34,461 bases of DNA from assembly GCA_949288725.1 (NCBI GenBank), contig CASELF010000093.1:1-34461 (forward strand), written 5' to 3'. This DNA comes from an uncultured bacterium (lineage in GTDB: Bacteria > Cyanobacteriota > Vampirovibrionia > Gastranaerophilales > Gastranaerophilaceae). Both the position numbers and the translations under genes were made by a program. The notes below the pieces were generated by a model. The model was not told the DNA's origin, searched no databases, and saw only the letters and a list, made by a program, of their open reading frames with translations. Shown piece by piece: positions 24,793 through 33,164 of the stretch (the stretch's first letter is position 1; each line of letters starts with the position of its first letter).

Positions 24793-27252
24793 TTAGCCTT
24801 CGTTATTTGAGTTTTCTTTATTTTCAACAGCAACTTCTTTTACAGGAATTCTCATTCCATAGAAAGAACGCACTACGAAGAATAATCCAATGATAAGAAG
24901 GACTACACCAATATAAGGTGCAATATTTCTAAAGTGTTCATTGATAGAAATTTCCATTGCCAATAAACCGAACAATGTTGTAAATTTGATAATCGGATTC
25001 ATCGCAACAGAAGATGTATCCTTAAACGGATCACCCACAGTATCACCAACAACAGTTGCCTCGTGAAGGGTTGTACCTTTTTCTTGCAAATCAACTTCAA
25101 CAATCTTTTTAGCATTATCCCAACAACCGCCGGCATTTGCCATAAATACCGCTTGGAACAAGCCAAATACTGCAATTGCTATCAAATAACTAACAAAGAA
25201 TGACACTGCATGATTTGATACAGCAGGAGCTGATAAACAAGCAAATGCTAAAGCAAATGCAAATAAAGATATGAAGATATTAACCATACCTTTTTGAGCA
25301 TATTGAGTACAGATTTTTACAACTTCTTTTGAATTTGCAAGATTTGCACTCTTTTCATCAGCCTCACCAAGTTTAATATTTTCTTTAATATATTCAACCG
25401 CTCTATAAGCACCGGTCGTAACTGCCTGCATTGAAGCACCACTGAACCAATAAATTACAGCACCACCTGTCAACAATCCTAACAATGTATATGGATTTAA
25501 CAAGTTCAAGATTAATTGAGGGTCAATACCTAATGTTTCTTTAATTACAAGAATCAAAGAGAAAATCATCGTAGTTGCACCAACAACAGCAGTACCGATT
25601 AACACTGGTTTTGAAGTTGCCTTAAATGTATTTCCTGCTCCATCATTTTCTTCAAGATAATACTTAGCATTATCAAAATCAGCATCAAAACCGAATTCAT
25701 TTTTAATTTCATCTTTAATATTCGGGATTTCTTCGATTAAAGACAACTCATAAACTGATTGAGCATTATCAGTAACAGGGCCGTAAGAGTCAACCGCAAT
25801 GGTAACAGGTCCCATTCCCAAGAAACCGAAAGCAACAAGACCAAATGCAAATACTGATGAATATTCCATCATATCTTCAGGAATAAATGTACTTGCAAAA
25901 TAAGCAAAGCCCATTAATAAAACAATTACCATACCAATCCAGAAACCTGAGAAGTTTCCTGAAACAATACCTGATAAAATTGTCAATGAAGCGCCGCCTT
26001 CTCTTGAAGCTCTAACAACTTCTTCAGTATGCTTTGCCTTAGGTGATGTAAATATTTTGGTAAATTCCGGAATTAATGCAGCACCCAAAGTTCCGCAAGA
26101 AATTATACAAGATAAAATTAGCCAAATATTATTACCAAGACCCTTTAATAGCCAATAACTTACACCAAAAGTCATACAGATAGATAAAATTGATGTAATC
26201 CAAACAAGTCTTGTTAACGGCAATTCAAAATCGAATTTTTTAGCCCTTGGCGCATACACAAATTTGTCCCACAAACTGTTAATCACATAAGAAACAACTG
26301 ATGTAACAATCATTAAAAATCTCATTACAAAGATCCAAGCCAACAATTGAACTTGATTTTCTTGCCCTAAAACAGCAAGCAAAATGAAACTAACTAAAGC
26401 AACACCGGTTACACCATAAGTTTCAAACCCATCAGCAGTAGGTCCAATAGAATCACCTGCATTATCACCGGTACAATCAGCAATAACACCAGGATTTCTA
26501 GGGTCGTCTTCCTTAATACCGAATTGTATTTTCATCAAATCTGAACCGATATCAGCAATCTTTGTGAAAATACCACCTGCAACACGAAGTGCGGAAGCAC
26601 CTAAAGATTCACCTATCGCAAAACCAATAAAACAACTGCCTGCAATATTTTCAGGAACAAACAACAAAATCACAAGCATCATAATTAATTCAACGGAAAC
26701 TAACAAAACACCAATGCTCATGCCGGCTTTTAGCGGAATATTCATAGTATCTAAAGGATTACCCTTTAACGCTGCAAAAGAGGTTCTTGAATTTGCCAAA
26801 GTATTCATTCTTATACCAAACCAAGCAACCGCATAAGAACCTAAAATACCAATTACAGACCATCCTAAAATTGTCAATACAGATTCCAAACCCATTTGGC
26901 GTAAATATCCAAAATAAAATGCAATACACAAAGCAATTAACAACTCCAACACAGCCAAAAATTTGCCTTGCTGAACAAGATATGTCTTACAAGTTTCAAA
27001 AATAGTATTTCCAACATCATCCATAACTTTGTGAACATCTAATTTTTTAATTTTTAGAAATTCAAAAAGTCCAAAAATAAGTCCCAAAACAGAAATTCCG
27101 ATACCAACCAACAATAAAAGATAACTGTCAGGCGCAATTTCCTTAATTCTTGGAACAATCAAGTCTGCTTCACTTGCAAAAGCCGGCGAAGCACTAAATA
27201 GCACTATAGACATAAAAAATAATGCCATAGGTGCAATCAACTTTTTAAACAT
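24793..27252 (-). CDS. hppA: Membrane-bound pyrophosphatase, K+-independent type
   Basis: An 819-aa integral membrane pyrophosphatase with about 16 spans, coupling PPi hydrolysis to H+ (possibly Na+) export. The catalytic block EDDPRNPGVIADCTGDNAGD lies near residues 246-265, and the third conserved acidic block near the C-terminus includes GDTVGDPFKDTS. GNTFKA carries Lys544 where K+-dependent enzymes have Ala, which marks it as K+-independent. The main signature is divergent: KIADIGSDLMKIQ replaces the usual KAADVGADLVGKVE, and GDSIGPTADGFE replaces GDCAGMAADLFE. A signal-peptide-like N-terminus (...SASPAFA|SEAD) precedes the first span. AAAGGAGAGAGAGC gives the start. It has its own promoter and terminator. 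Confidence 0.95.
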   Translation of the reverse strand: MFKKLIAPMALFFMSIVLFSASPAFASEADLIVPRIKEIAPDSYLLLLVGIGISVLGLIFGLFEFLKIKKLDVHKVMDDVGNTIFETCKTYLVQQGKFLAVLELLIALCIAFYFGYLRQMGLESVLTILGWSVIGILGSYAVAWFGIRMNTLANSRTSFAALKGNPLDTMNIPLKAGMSIGVLLVSVELIMMLVILLFVPENIAGSCFIGFAIGESLGASALRVAGGIFTKIADIGSDLMKIQFGIKEDDPRNPGVIADCTGDNAGDSIGPTADGFETYGVTGVALVSFILLAVLGQENQVQLLAWIFVMRFLMIVTSVVSYVINSLWDKFVYAPRAKKFDFELPLTRLVWITSILSICMTFGVSYWLLKGLGNNIWLILSCIISCGTLGAALIPEFTKIFTSPKAKHTEEVVRASREGGASLTILSGIVSGNFSGFWIGMVIVLLMGFAYFASTFIPEDMMEYSSVFAFGLVAFGFLGMGPVTIAVDSYGPVTDNAQSVYELSLIEEIPNIKDEIKNEFGFDADFDNAKYYLEENDGAGNTFKATSKPVLIGTAVVGATTMIFSLILVIKETLGIDPQLILNLLNPYTLLGLLTGGAVIYWFSGASMQAVTTGAYRAVEYIKENIKLGEADEKSANLANSKEVVKICTQYAQKGMVNIFISLFAFALAFACLSAPAVSNHAVSFFVSYLIAIAVFGLFQAVFMANAGGCWDNAKKIVEVDLQEKGTTLHEATVVGDTVGDPFKDTSSVAMNPIIKFTTLFGLLAMEISINEHFRNIAPYIGVVLLIIGLFFVVRSFYGMRIPVKEVAVENKENSNNEG

Positions 27253-27289
27253 GCTCTCTCTCCTTTATTACAAAAGTTTCCTTTATCAT

Positions 27290-27306
27290 TTTCTTATTAT
27301 AAGAAA
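27290..27306. repeat. 17-bp palindrome over the hppA -10
   Basis: TTTCTTAT-T-ATAAGAAA is a perfect palindrome about one base, spanning the minus-strand TATAAT of hppA. It could be an operator, but a palindrome this AT-rich can occur by chance. Confidence 0.35.
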
Positions 27307-27324
27307 TATTACAACTTTGTACAA
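27296..27324 (-). promoter_or_regulatory. Promoter of hppA
   Basis: On the minus strand, TTGTAC (27319-27324), a 17-nt spacer and TATAAT (27296-27301). The predicted start is near 27289, about 36 nt before the ATG. Confidence 0.7.
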
Positions 27325-27347
27325 CAACTTTACATTTGAATATATGA

Positions 27348-27376
27348 TTTACAATTAATTTCACTCCTGATACACT
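27348..27376 (+). promoter_or_regulatory. Promoter of the 27383 gene at leaderless spacing
   Basis: TTTACA (27348-27353), a 17-nt spacer and an extended -10 TGATACACT (hexamer 27371-27376). The expected start, 7 nt after the hexamer, falls on the A of the ATG at 27383. No Shine-Dalgarno sequence lies between. Confidence 0.6.
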
Positions 27377-27382
27377 AAAAAC

Positions 27383-27880
27383 ATGAACGACACACTAAAA
27401 ATTATATGGGGATGCCTGATTCTTTTTTGTGTAATCAGCATAGTAGTTTCTGTCCCTGTCGAAAATACGCAATCACAAATAAAACGAGCGATTCTAAAAA
27501 AAAGACTTGCACCAATTGCAAGACTTGATGCCACTCAAAAATACCTTGATGAATACGAAAAAGATTCTTTTGATGATGTTTATATGTTTGGAGATTCACC
27601 CAGATTAAAATCATTATATTCCATTGAACTCGAAAAAAAAATGTCAGACTCTGAATCCAAGCAAGAAAATTCAAATATCAGAAAACCACTTTACATTAGA
27701 GATAAAAATAACCCAAACATCCTGCACAAATATCCCTACTATGAAAAACCTCAAACTTCTACTCGTTTAGGTTTCAGCGATATAATTAAACGTTTTCAAA
27801 AACCTCCGCAATTCACAACAAAACCTCCATACCCTCAAGATAAAAAAACTCCGCAAAGTTATCGGCCTATATATCCGTAA
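27383..27880 (+). CDS. Membrane-anchored Pro-rich small protein, 165 aa
   Basis: An N-terminal hydrophobic segment (about residues 5-25, LKIIWGCLILFCVISIVVSV) acts as a signal anchor. A charged helical part (KRAILKKRLAPIARLD, QKYLDEYEKDSFDD) follows, then a Pro/Tyr/Lys-rich tail (PPQFTTKPPYPQDKKTPQ). The tail would lie outside the inner membrane if the N-terminus is in the cytoplasm. I recognise no family. The ATG has no ribosome site but sits exactly where a transcript from the adjacent promoter should begin, so a leaderless mRNA is predicted. Its stop is 2 nt from the stop of the convergent 284-aa secreted protein gene, and no terminator separates them. Confidence 0.75.
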   Translation: MNDTLKIIWGCLILFCVISIVVSVPVENTQSQIKRAILKKRLAPIARLDATQKYLDEYEKDSFDDVYMFGDSPRLKSLYSIELEKKMSDSESKQENSNIRKPLYIRDKNNPNILHKYPYYEKPQTSTRLGFSDIIKRFQKPPQFTTKPPYPQDKKTPQSYRPIYP

Positions 27881-27882
27881 AA

Positions 27883-28737
27883 TCAATTAACATAAGCACT
27901 ATCAAGAAGTTTTATTGAAAATGTGCTGCCTGCAGGAATTGATAAATTACCGCCTTTTACTGCCAATGCCGTAATTGGAGAAACAATAGTTGTTCCTGCA
28001 TAACCAACTACACCAACAACAGTTGGAATAGGAGATAAAAATACTAAAATCGGATTATCCGCCATCTTTGAAGATATTTGTCTTGTCTTTTTATAAAAAC
28101 TTTCGCCCTTATCTATATGTTTACCAACACCTGCTATATATTGACGTTTACCCTTTATACGATTGAAAAATATTTTTTTAGATACAGCCTTTGTAATCTT
28201 ACCATTAAATGAATATGTCTGACCATTATAAGAAATAGCAGTGATTTCTATAATAATAAGTCCGCCATTTCCAGTTATTTGAGGTGGGTGGGAATTTACA
28301 ATTTTGCCATAAAATTTTGTTCCTGCAGGAATGACAACATTCTTTTTATATACAGGAGCAGTTGAAGTAAATGTTACATTTGTACCTTTTGCAGTGTAAT
28401 TTGAAATGGTTTTATCAGATTTTACAGAAAAAGTTGTCCACTTCGGAATTTTACGATAAAACTTTTTCTCTGCTTTAGTTACTTCAGGCAAAGCCGCTGA
28501 ATAATCCAACTGCAAGTTCTGATTTACCTTTGATATATCATTTTTAGAAGAATTACTTTTTATACTTCCATTCAACGTATTATTCAATATATCTTGCTCT
28601 AATTTATCAGTATCATATTTTTTTCGAATTTCTTCGTCCACTGAAATATCCAATTCGTAACCTAACACCGGTAAATACAAATTAAACATACAAGCAAGAC
28701 AAAATAATATACTGAGATTTTTTATAAACTTCGCCAT
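27883..28737 (-). CDS. Secreted protein with possible VirB10/TrbI-like beta domain, 284 aa
   Basis: The signal peptide MAKFIKNLSILFCLACMF...VLG is likely cut before YELDIS. A charged, disordered stretch (residues about 30-90) precedes a beta-rich domain. This includes KKNVVIPAGTKFYGKIVN, GGLIIIEITAISYNGQTYSFNGKI, and at the end GGNLSIPAGSTFSIKLLDS. The repeated 'IPAGT/S-x-F' strands resemble the barrel of VirB10/TrbI-type proteins, but no type IV secretion genes are near and the similarity may reflect only a generic beta barrel. A basic helix region (KKTRQISSKMADNPIL) links the two parts. GGAATATAGTA is a weak ribosome site. The function is unknown. Confidence 0.75.
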   Translation of the reverse strand: MAKFIKNLSILFCLACMFNLYLPVLGYELDISVDEEIRKKYDTDKLEQDILNNTLNGSIKSNSSKNDISKVNQNLQLDYSAALPEVTKAEKKFYRKIPKWTTFSVKSDKTISNYTAKGTNVTFTSTAPVYKKNVVIPAGTKFYGKIVNSHPPQITGNGGLIIIEITAISYNGQTYSFNGKITKAVSKKIFFNRIKGKRQYIAGVGKHIDKGESFYKKTRQISSKMADNPILVFLSPIPTVVGVVGYAGTTIVSPITALAVKGGNLSIPAGSTFSIKLLDSAYVN

Positions 28738-28761
28738 TACTATATTCCGTAAAAATAAGAC

Positions 28762-28797
28762 AAAAACGCCCCAAAATTATACTTTGAGGCGTTTTTT
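28762..28797 (-). terminator. Rho-independent terminator after the GltD-type gene
   Basis: On the minus strand, AAAACGCCTCAAA pairs with TTTTGGGGCGTTTT (with wobble) and is followed by TTTTTGTC. It isolates the flavoprotein gene from the secreted protein gene downstream. Confidence 0.8.
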
Positions 28798-28804
28798 ATA
28801 ATAA

Positions 28805-30175
28805 CTATTTCAACAATTCATTAATTGCTTTAGCAGCTTTTTTCCCTGCGCCCATTGCATTGATAGCATTTGAAGCACCGACAGGAGCAACATCACCACC
28901 GGCAAATACGCAAGGAATATTTGTTGAACGTTTTTCAGGATCAACTTGAATATATCCTTTAGCATCTGTAATAATGTCTAAACCTTCTGCCTGTGCTGAG
29001 CGTTGAATAATAGGATTTGGACCTGTACCAAGTGCCACAATTACGGTATCGACATCTTCTACGACATACTCTCCAGTTCCGATAGGCTTGCATCTGCCTG
29101 AAGCATCAGGTTCACCAAGTTTCATAAGTTCAAACTTCATACCATCAACATAACCATCTTTACCAAAAATTTCGACAGGTGCATGTAAAAATTTGAATTG
29201 AACTCCTTCTTCTTTTGCGTGTCTAATTTCTTCAAGTCTTGCCGGCAATTCTTTTTCAGTTCTTCTATATAGAATTGAAACATCTTCAAAACCGACTCTG
29301 ACAGCAGTTCTTGCAGCATCCATTGCAACGTTTCCGCCACCAATAACGGCAACTTTTTTACCTATTCTTAATGGTGTAACACTGTCGCCTCTACCTGCTC
29401 CCATTAAATTAACTCTTGTTAAAAATTCATTTGCAGAATATACTCCATTCAAGTTTTCTCCAGGAATATGCATCATTTTCGGAAGTCCTGCACCTGAACA
29501 AATAAATATAGCATCAAATCCATCTTCTTTTAACTGCTTTAAAGTAATAGATTTTCCAACGATTACGTTTGTATGGAATTCAACACCCATTGCTTTTAAG
29601 TTTGTAATTTCTCTGTCCAATATAGTTCTTGGAAGTCTGAATGGCGGAATACCATATCGCAACACACCGCCTAATTTGTGAAGTGCTTCAAATACAACAA
29701 CTTCATGACCTGCTTTTCTCAAATCAGCAGCAGCAGTTATACCTGCACAACCTGAACCAACAACGGCTACTTTTTTACCTGAAGGCTTAATTTCAGGCAT
29801 GTCTGCTTCTGTATTATCTCCGACATATCTTTCTAATGCGCCGATTGCAACAGGTTGTCCTTTTATACCAAGAACACAATTGCCTTCACACTGTCTTTCT
29901 TGAGGGCATACACGACCGCATACAGACGGTAACATACTTGTTTCTCTGATTATTTGACCTGCTTTTTCTAAATCATCATGTTTTAGTGCATCTATAAATT
30001 CAGGTATTTGAATATTTACAGGGCAACCTTGAACACAACGAGGATTTTTGCAATGCAAACATCTTGATGCTTCAAGTTTTACCTGCTCCGGAGTTAAATT
30101 ACTTTCTACCGGATCAAAATTTGAACGTCTTTCTATTTTATCCTGTTCTTTTACTTTTTGTCTTTCAACAGCCAT
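28805..30175 (-). CDS. GltD-type NADPH flavoprotein (glutamate synthase small subunit / NfnB-like)
   Basis: A 456-aa soluble flavoprotein. The N-terminal domain has cysteines Cys39, Cys42, Cys47 and Cys51 (CLHCKNPRCVQGCP) and a second group in CGRVCPQERQCEGNC for [4Fe-4S] clusters. An FAD-binding fold (VAVVGSGCAGITAAADLRKAG, GGVLRYGIPPFRLPRTI) and an NADPH fold (VAVIGGGNVAMDAARTAVRVG) follow, with C-terminal FAGGDVAPVGASN contacting FAD. It matches the standalone 'GltA' homotetrameric type and also NfnB. No glutamate synthase large subunit or NfnA gene is adjacent, so the partner and reaction are unresolved. GAGGGG lies a few nt before the ATG. It is transcribed alone. Confidence 0.9.
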   Translation of the reverse strand: MAVERQKVKEQDKIERRSNFDPVESNLTPEQVKLEASRCLHCKNPRCVQGCPVNIQIPEFIDALKHDDLEKAGQIIRETSMLPSVCGRVCPQERQCEGNCVLGIKGQPVAIGALERYVGDNTEADMPEIKPSGKKVAVVGSGCAGITAAADLRKAGHEVVVFEALHKLGGVLRYGIPPFRLPRTILDREITNLKAMGVEFHTNVIVGKSITLKQLKEDGFDAIFICSGAGLPKMMHIPGENLNGVYSANEFLTRVNLMGAGRGDSVTPLRIGKKVAVIGGGNVAMDAARTAVRVGFEDVSILYRRTEKELPARLEEIRHAKEEGVQFKFLHAPVEIFGKDGYVDGMKFELMKLGEPDASGRCKPIGTGEYVVEDVDTVIVALGTGPNPIIQRSAQAEGLDIITDAKGYIQVDPEKRSTNIPCVFAGGDVAPVGASNAINAMGAGKKAAKAINELLK

Positions 30176-30311
30176 ACTATTTATCCCCTCTTCTTTTACG
30201 ACTTTTCTTTTATTTTAATCAAAAAACATCCTTTATGCAAGTTTGTTACTTTTGCCTTTTAATATTTTAAAAATTGTGATAATATTATTCTCAAAATGAA
30301 TTGAGGTTATT

Positions 30312-31496
30312 GTGATTGAATTTACGATTTTAATTCTATCTGTTTTATTAACAGGGGTGTTGGTTTGGGTGATTACTTCCAAGTTGTACGAAAAAGAAAT
30401 CTCTGAACTTAAAAACGAGAATTTTCAACTGAAAAATCAAAACGAATCTAATAATAATTTAATCAATGAATTAAAACTGGAATTTTCTCAAATTGCAAAA
30501 GATGCACTAAGTTCTCAACAAGAAACTTTACTGCAACAGCATTCAACTGATTTAAAAACAAAAATTGAACTGTTCAAAGCAGAAGAAATTACGCCAATCA
30601 ATAATTTGTTAAAAGAATTTAAAGGTGCAATAGATGAATACAAAAAAGCACATTCAACAGATACACTTGAAATAAAAAACGCTATTGCAACTGCAGAAAA
30701 ATATGCAAAAGCACTAACTACAGACCAAAATTCAAAAGGTGATTTTGGTGAAGATTTGTTAGAAAAAGTCTTGAATTTTGCAAACCTCAAAGAAAATATT
30801 CATTACACAAAACAACTTAAGACCGAAAACGGCAAACCTGATTTTGTCATTTATTTAGATAACAATAAACACGTGATTATAGATTCAAAAGTTATCTTAA
30901 AAAAATATATTGAATACAGACAATCAGATGAAGATAACAATTTAAAACAAGAATTTATCAACGATCTCAGCCATTGCATAAACGATCTCGGGAAAAGACA
31001 TTATGAAGATATTGGACAACTTAATCAACCGGGATTTATTTTACTTTATATACCAATAGAACCTTGTGTTAATTTGATATATTCTGATATTGACTTTAGA
31101 AAAGTATTGGAGTTGGCAAATTCGAAAAATATTATAATTATTGGAACTGCATCTTTAATAGTTGTTTTAAGATTAATCAATCAACTTTGGGCTTCAAGAA
31201 TTCAAGAAAAAAATGTTAATAATATTATTCTCTGCGGTGAAAAATTGTATAATAATATAGCACTTCACGCTCAAAGTCTGATAAATATTAAAGATTCAAT
31301 AGATAAAACTGCTAAAATTATTCAAAAAGAACTAAACAGATTTACAGAAAAAAATAATGGCAGTATATTTAAAGAAGCAGAAAAACTAAAAAGTTATGGG
31401 ATATTAGACAAAGGCAACACAGGAAAAAATCCAGCCTCTATTCCGGAAACATTTTTAGAAGAAAATTTAACAACAACAGGAGAGTTTAATGAGTAA
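30312..31496 (+). CDS. rmuC: DNA recombination protein RmuC
   Basis: A 394-aa protein in the usual RmuC arrangement. It has an N-terminal membrane span (residues about 3-20), a coiled coil (about 25-150, ELKNENFQLKNQNESNNN, ...), then the endonuclease-like core beginning with KGDFGEDLLEKVLNFANLKENI and KPDFVIYLDNNKHVIIDSKV, and LLYIPIEPCVNLIYSD. In E. coli rmuC limits DNA inversions at short inverted repeats; biochemical activity is not established. The GTG start has GAGGTTATT upstream. It overlaps the next gene by 8 nt (ATGAGTAA), so translation is coupled to a membrane protein. Confidence 0.93.
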   Translation: MIEFTILILSVLLTGVLVWVITSKLYEKEISELKNENFQLKNQNESNNNLINELKLEFSQIAKDALSSQQETLLQQHSTDLKTKIELFKAEEITPINNLLKEFKGAIDEYKKAHSTDTLEIKNAIATAEKYAKALTTDQNSKGDFGEDLLEKVLNFANLKENIHYTKQLKTENGKPDFVIYLDNNKHVIIDSKVILKKYIEYRQSDEDNNLKQEFINDLSHCINDLGKRHYEDIGQLNQPGFILLYIPIEPCVNLIYSDIDFRKVLELANSKNIIIIGTASLIVVLRLINQLWASRIQEKNVNNIILCGEKLYNNIALHAQSLINIKDSIDKTAKIIQKELNRFTEKNNGSIFKEAEKLKSYGILDKGNTGKNPASIPETFLEENLTTTGEFNE

Positions 31497-32676
31497 TAAT
31501 TTTGAAGAAAATAACAACTTTTTCAGTCCGGAAGGAACAATTAACAGACGTACATATATAACAAATTTCCTTATTGTCGAAACTTTAGAAGCAATATTTT
31601 ATACTACACCATTAATTTTAATATTAATATTTAACCCAGATATTATGAGCGAAATTTTGAGAACTCAAGTTGGGGCACTTCCTCGCTGGATAAATATATG
31701 GGGATTGTTAACAGTATTAGCAGAAGTTGCTTTTTTATATCCAAGTATTGTAAAAAGAATTAGAGATATTTCAGGTAATCAAGATAATCCTAATTGGGTG
31801 CTTATTGCCGTAATTACACCATTACTTGTATATTTACCTGTACCTGCTCTTATTAAGCAATTACTTTCAGGAATGTCATTTTTCATAGTGATTTGCCTAA
31901 TGAGTATGAAAGGTAAAATCTCAGGCGAAAGACCTAAAAGCGAAGTTGCTAAATTCAACTGGGGAGCATTCTTCGGAACTTGGATTTGGGGTTTGATAAA
32001 CAAAAGTTATCTTACCTTATTTGCTATTCCGCTATTTTTCACAACAGGTTTTATACCTTTCATGATTCTTTGCGGAATAAAAGGAAATGAGTGGGCTTAT
32101 AAAAACAACGAAAAACCTCTTGAAGATTTCCACAAATCTCAATCTTTACAAGCAGGAATTTTTTCAACCGTAATACCTATATTTTTCGTTTGTATATCAA
32201 TAATTGGAACGCTTTCAGGAACAATTGCATTTGCTAAATATCTGAAAAAACATCCTGATACAACAAAAAGAGTTGAAAATTATGCTCAAAAAATGGTAAA
32301 AACAACCACCGAAGCAAGGTTTAAACAAATAGAATTTACTGATAATGAATATAAATTTTACCTTGATCCAGTTGAATGGGATAAATTACCAAAGCAAAGT
32401 AAATTAAATCTTTTCCAAGTAACAGAATCTTACGTTGTAATGTCAATAGATAAAGATTTCGACAAAGAAAAAGACATTGCTCCATATATAAAAGAATACA
32501 ATAAGACTAAAATCTACAGTACTTTTAATAATGAAATTCTTGCAGAATATTATTTGGATGAGCAAAAATATAATGAGTTAACTGAAAAGTATAACAAAAA
32601 GGAAATTTCAGCAAAAGAATATTTAAAAGCACTAACTCAAGGTTATAAATTAAATGAAAACCCAACCTTACCATAG
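31489..32676 (+). CDS. Multi-span membrane protein with DUF805-like and DUF2628-like regions, 395 aa
   Basis: The N-terminal region (NFFSPEGTINRRTYITNF, then four spans, with KRIRDISGNQDNPNWV between two) resembles DUF805. A second region (FNWGAFFGTWIWGLINKSY, then GIKGNEWAYKN) resembles DUF2628-type proteins. A further span is followed by a soluble domain (residues about 260-395) with DNEYKFYLDPVEWDKLPKQ and a charged, probably extracytoplasmic, end. Both DUF similarities are read by eye, so they are suggestions. No function is known for either region. The ATG lies within the end of rmuC, with AGGAG upstream, indicating coupling. Confidence 0.8.
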   Translation: MSNNFEENNNFFSPEGTINRRTYITNFLIVETLEAIFYTTPLILILIFNPDIMSEILRTQVGALPRWINIWGLLTVLAEVAFLYPSIVKRIRDISGNQDNPNWVLIAVITPLLVYLPVPALIKQLLSGMSFFIVICLMSMKGKISGERPKSEVAKFNWGAFFGTWIWGLINKSYLTLFAIPLFFTTGFIPFMILCGIKGNEWAYKNNEKPLEDFHKSQSLQAGIFSTVIPIFFVCISIIGTLSGTIAFAKYLKKHPDTTKRVENYAQKMVKTTTEARFKQIEFTDNEYKFYLDPVEWDKLPKQSKLNLFQVTESYVVMSIDKDFDKEKDIAPYIKEYNKTKIYSTFNNEILAEYYLDEQKYNELTEKYNKKEISAKEYLKALTQGYKLNENPTLP

Positions 32677-32685
32677 CAATCATGT

Positions 32686-32714
32686 TTGTTGAATTATTAT
32701 TTGAGTGGTAAACT
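32686..32714 (+). promoter_or_regulatory. Promoter of gtrA at leaderless spacing
   Basis: TTGTTG (32686-32691), a 17-nt spacer and an extended -10 TGGTAAACT (hexamer 32709-32714). The predicted start coincides with the ATG at 32721. No Shine-Dalgarno sequence lies in the 6-nt gap. Confidence 0.55.
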
Positions 32715-32720
32715 TGAATT

Positions 32721-33149
32721 ATGAAAAATTTAGGTTTAATTAAAGAATACTGGTTTAAAATCCCTGATAAAATAAGATTTTTATTTATAGGAGGAACTAA
32801 TGCTGCAATTTCTTACGCTATTTTTGCACTTGCAGTTTATATATTAGGCCCGAAAAACTATCAGGCATGCGTAATCTTACAATGGTCATTATCTTCAGTA
32901 TTCTCGTACTTTAACCAGAAAATTTTTGTATTTGCAACAAAAGGAAATTACATCAAAGAATACCTAAAATGCTGCTCAACGTGGGCGGTAAGTTATGTTT
33001 TAAACGTTATTATACTTGAACTTCTTGTCCGTTTTGCAATAAAAAATGTATATCTTTCACAGTTTGTCTCAATATTTTTAGTATCTGTCGTAACTTATGT
33101 TTTATTTAAGTATTTCGCATTCAAAACAAAAAACAATGTTAAGAACTAA
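32721..33149 (+). CDS. GtrA-family membrane protein
   Basis: A 142-aa protein with four predicted spans and the GtrA opening IRFLFIGGTNAAISYAIFALAVY, then QWSLSSVFSYFNQKIFVF, a hallmark of the family, and a basic C-terminal end (KTKNNVKN). GtrA proteins help flip or supply lipid-linked sugars for cell-surface polysaccharide modification. The length is typical. No glycosyltransferase gene is adjacent, although a membrane GT2 lies about 14 kb away. The ATG lacks a ribosome site and sits 6 nt after an extended -10. It converges on the nitroreductase gene with 15 nt between stops. Confidence 0.88.
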   Translation: MKNLGLIKEYWFKIPDKIRFLFIGGTNAAISYAIFALAVYILGPKNYQACVILQWSLSSVFSYFNQKIFVFATKGNYIKEYLKCCSTWAVSYVLNVIILELLVRFAIKNVYLSQFVSIFLVSVVTYVLFKYFAFKTKNNVKN

Positions 33150-33164
33150 GATACTGTATAAAAA

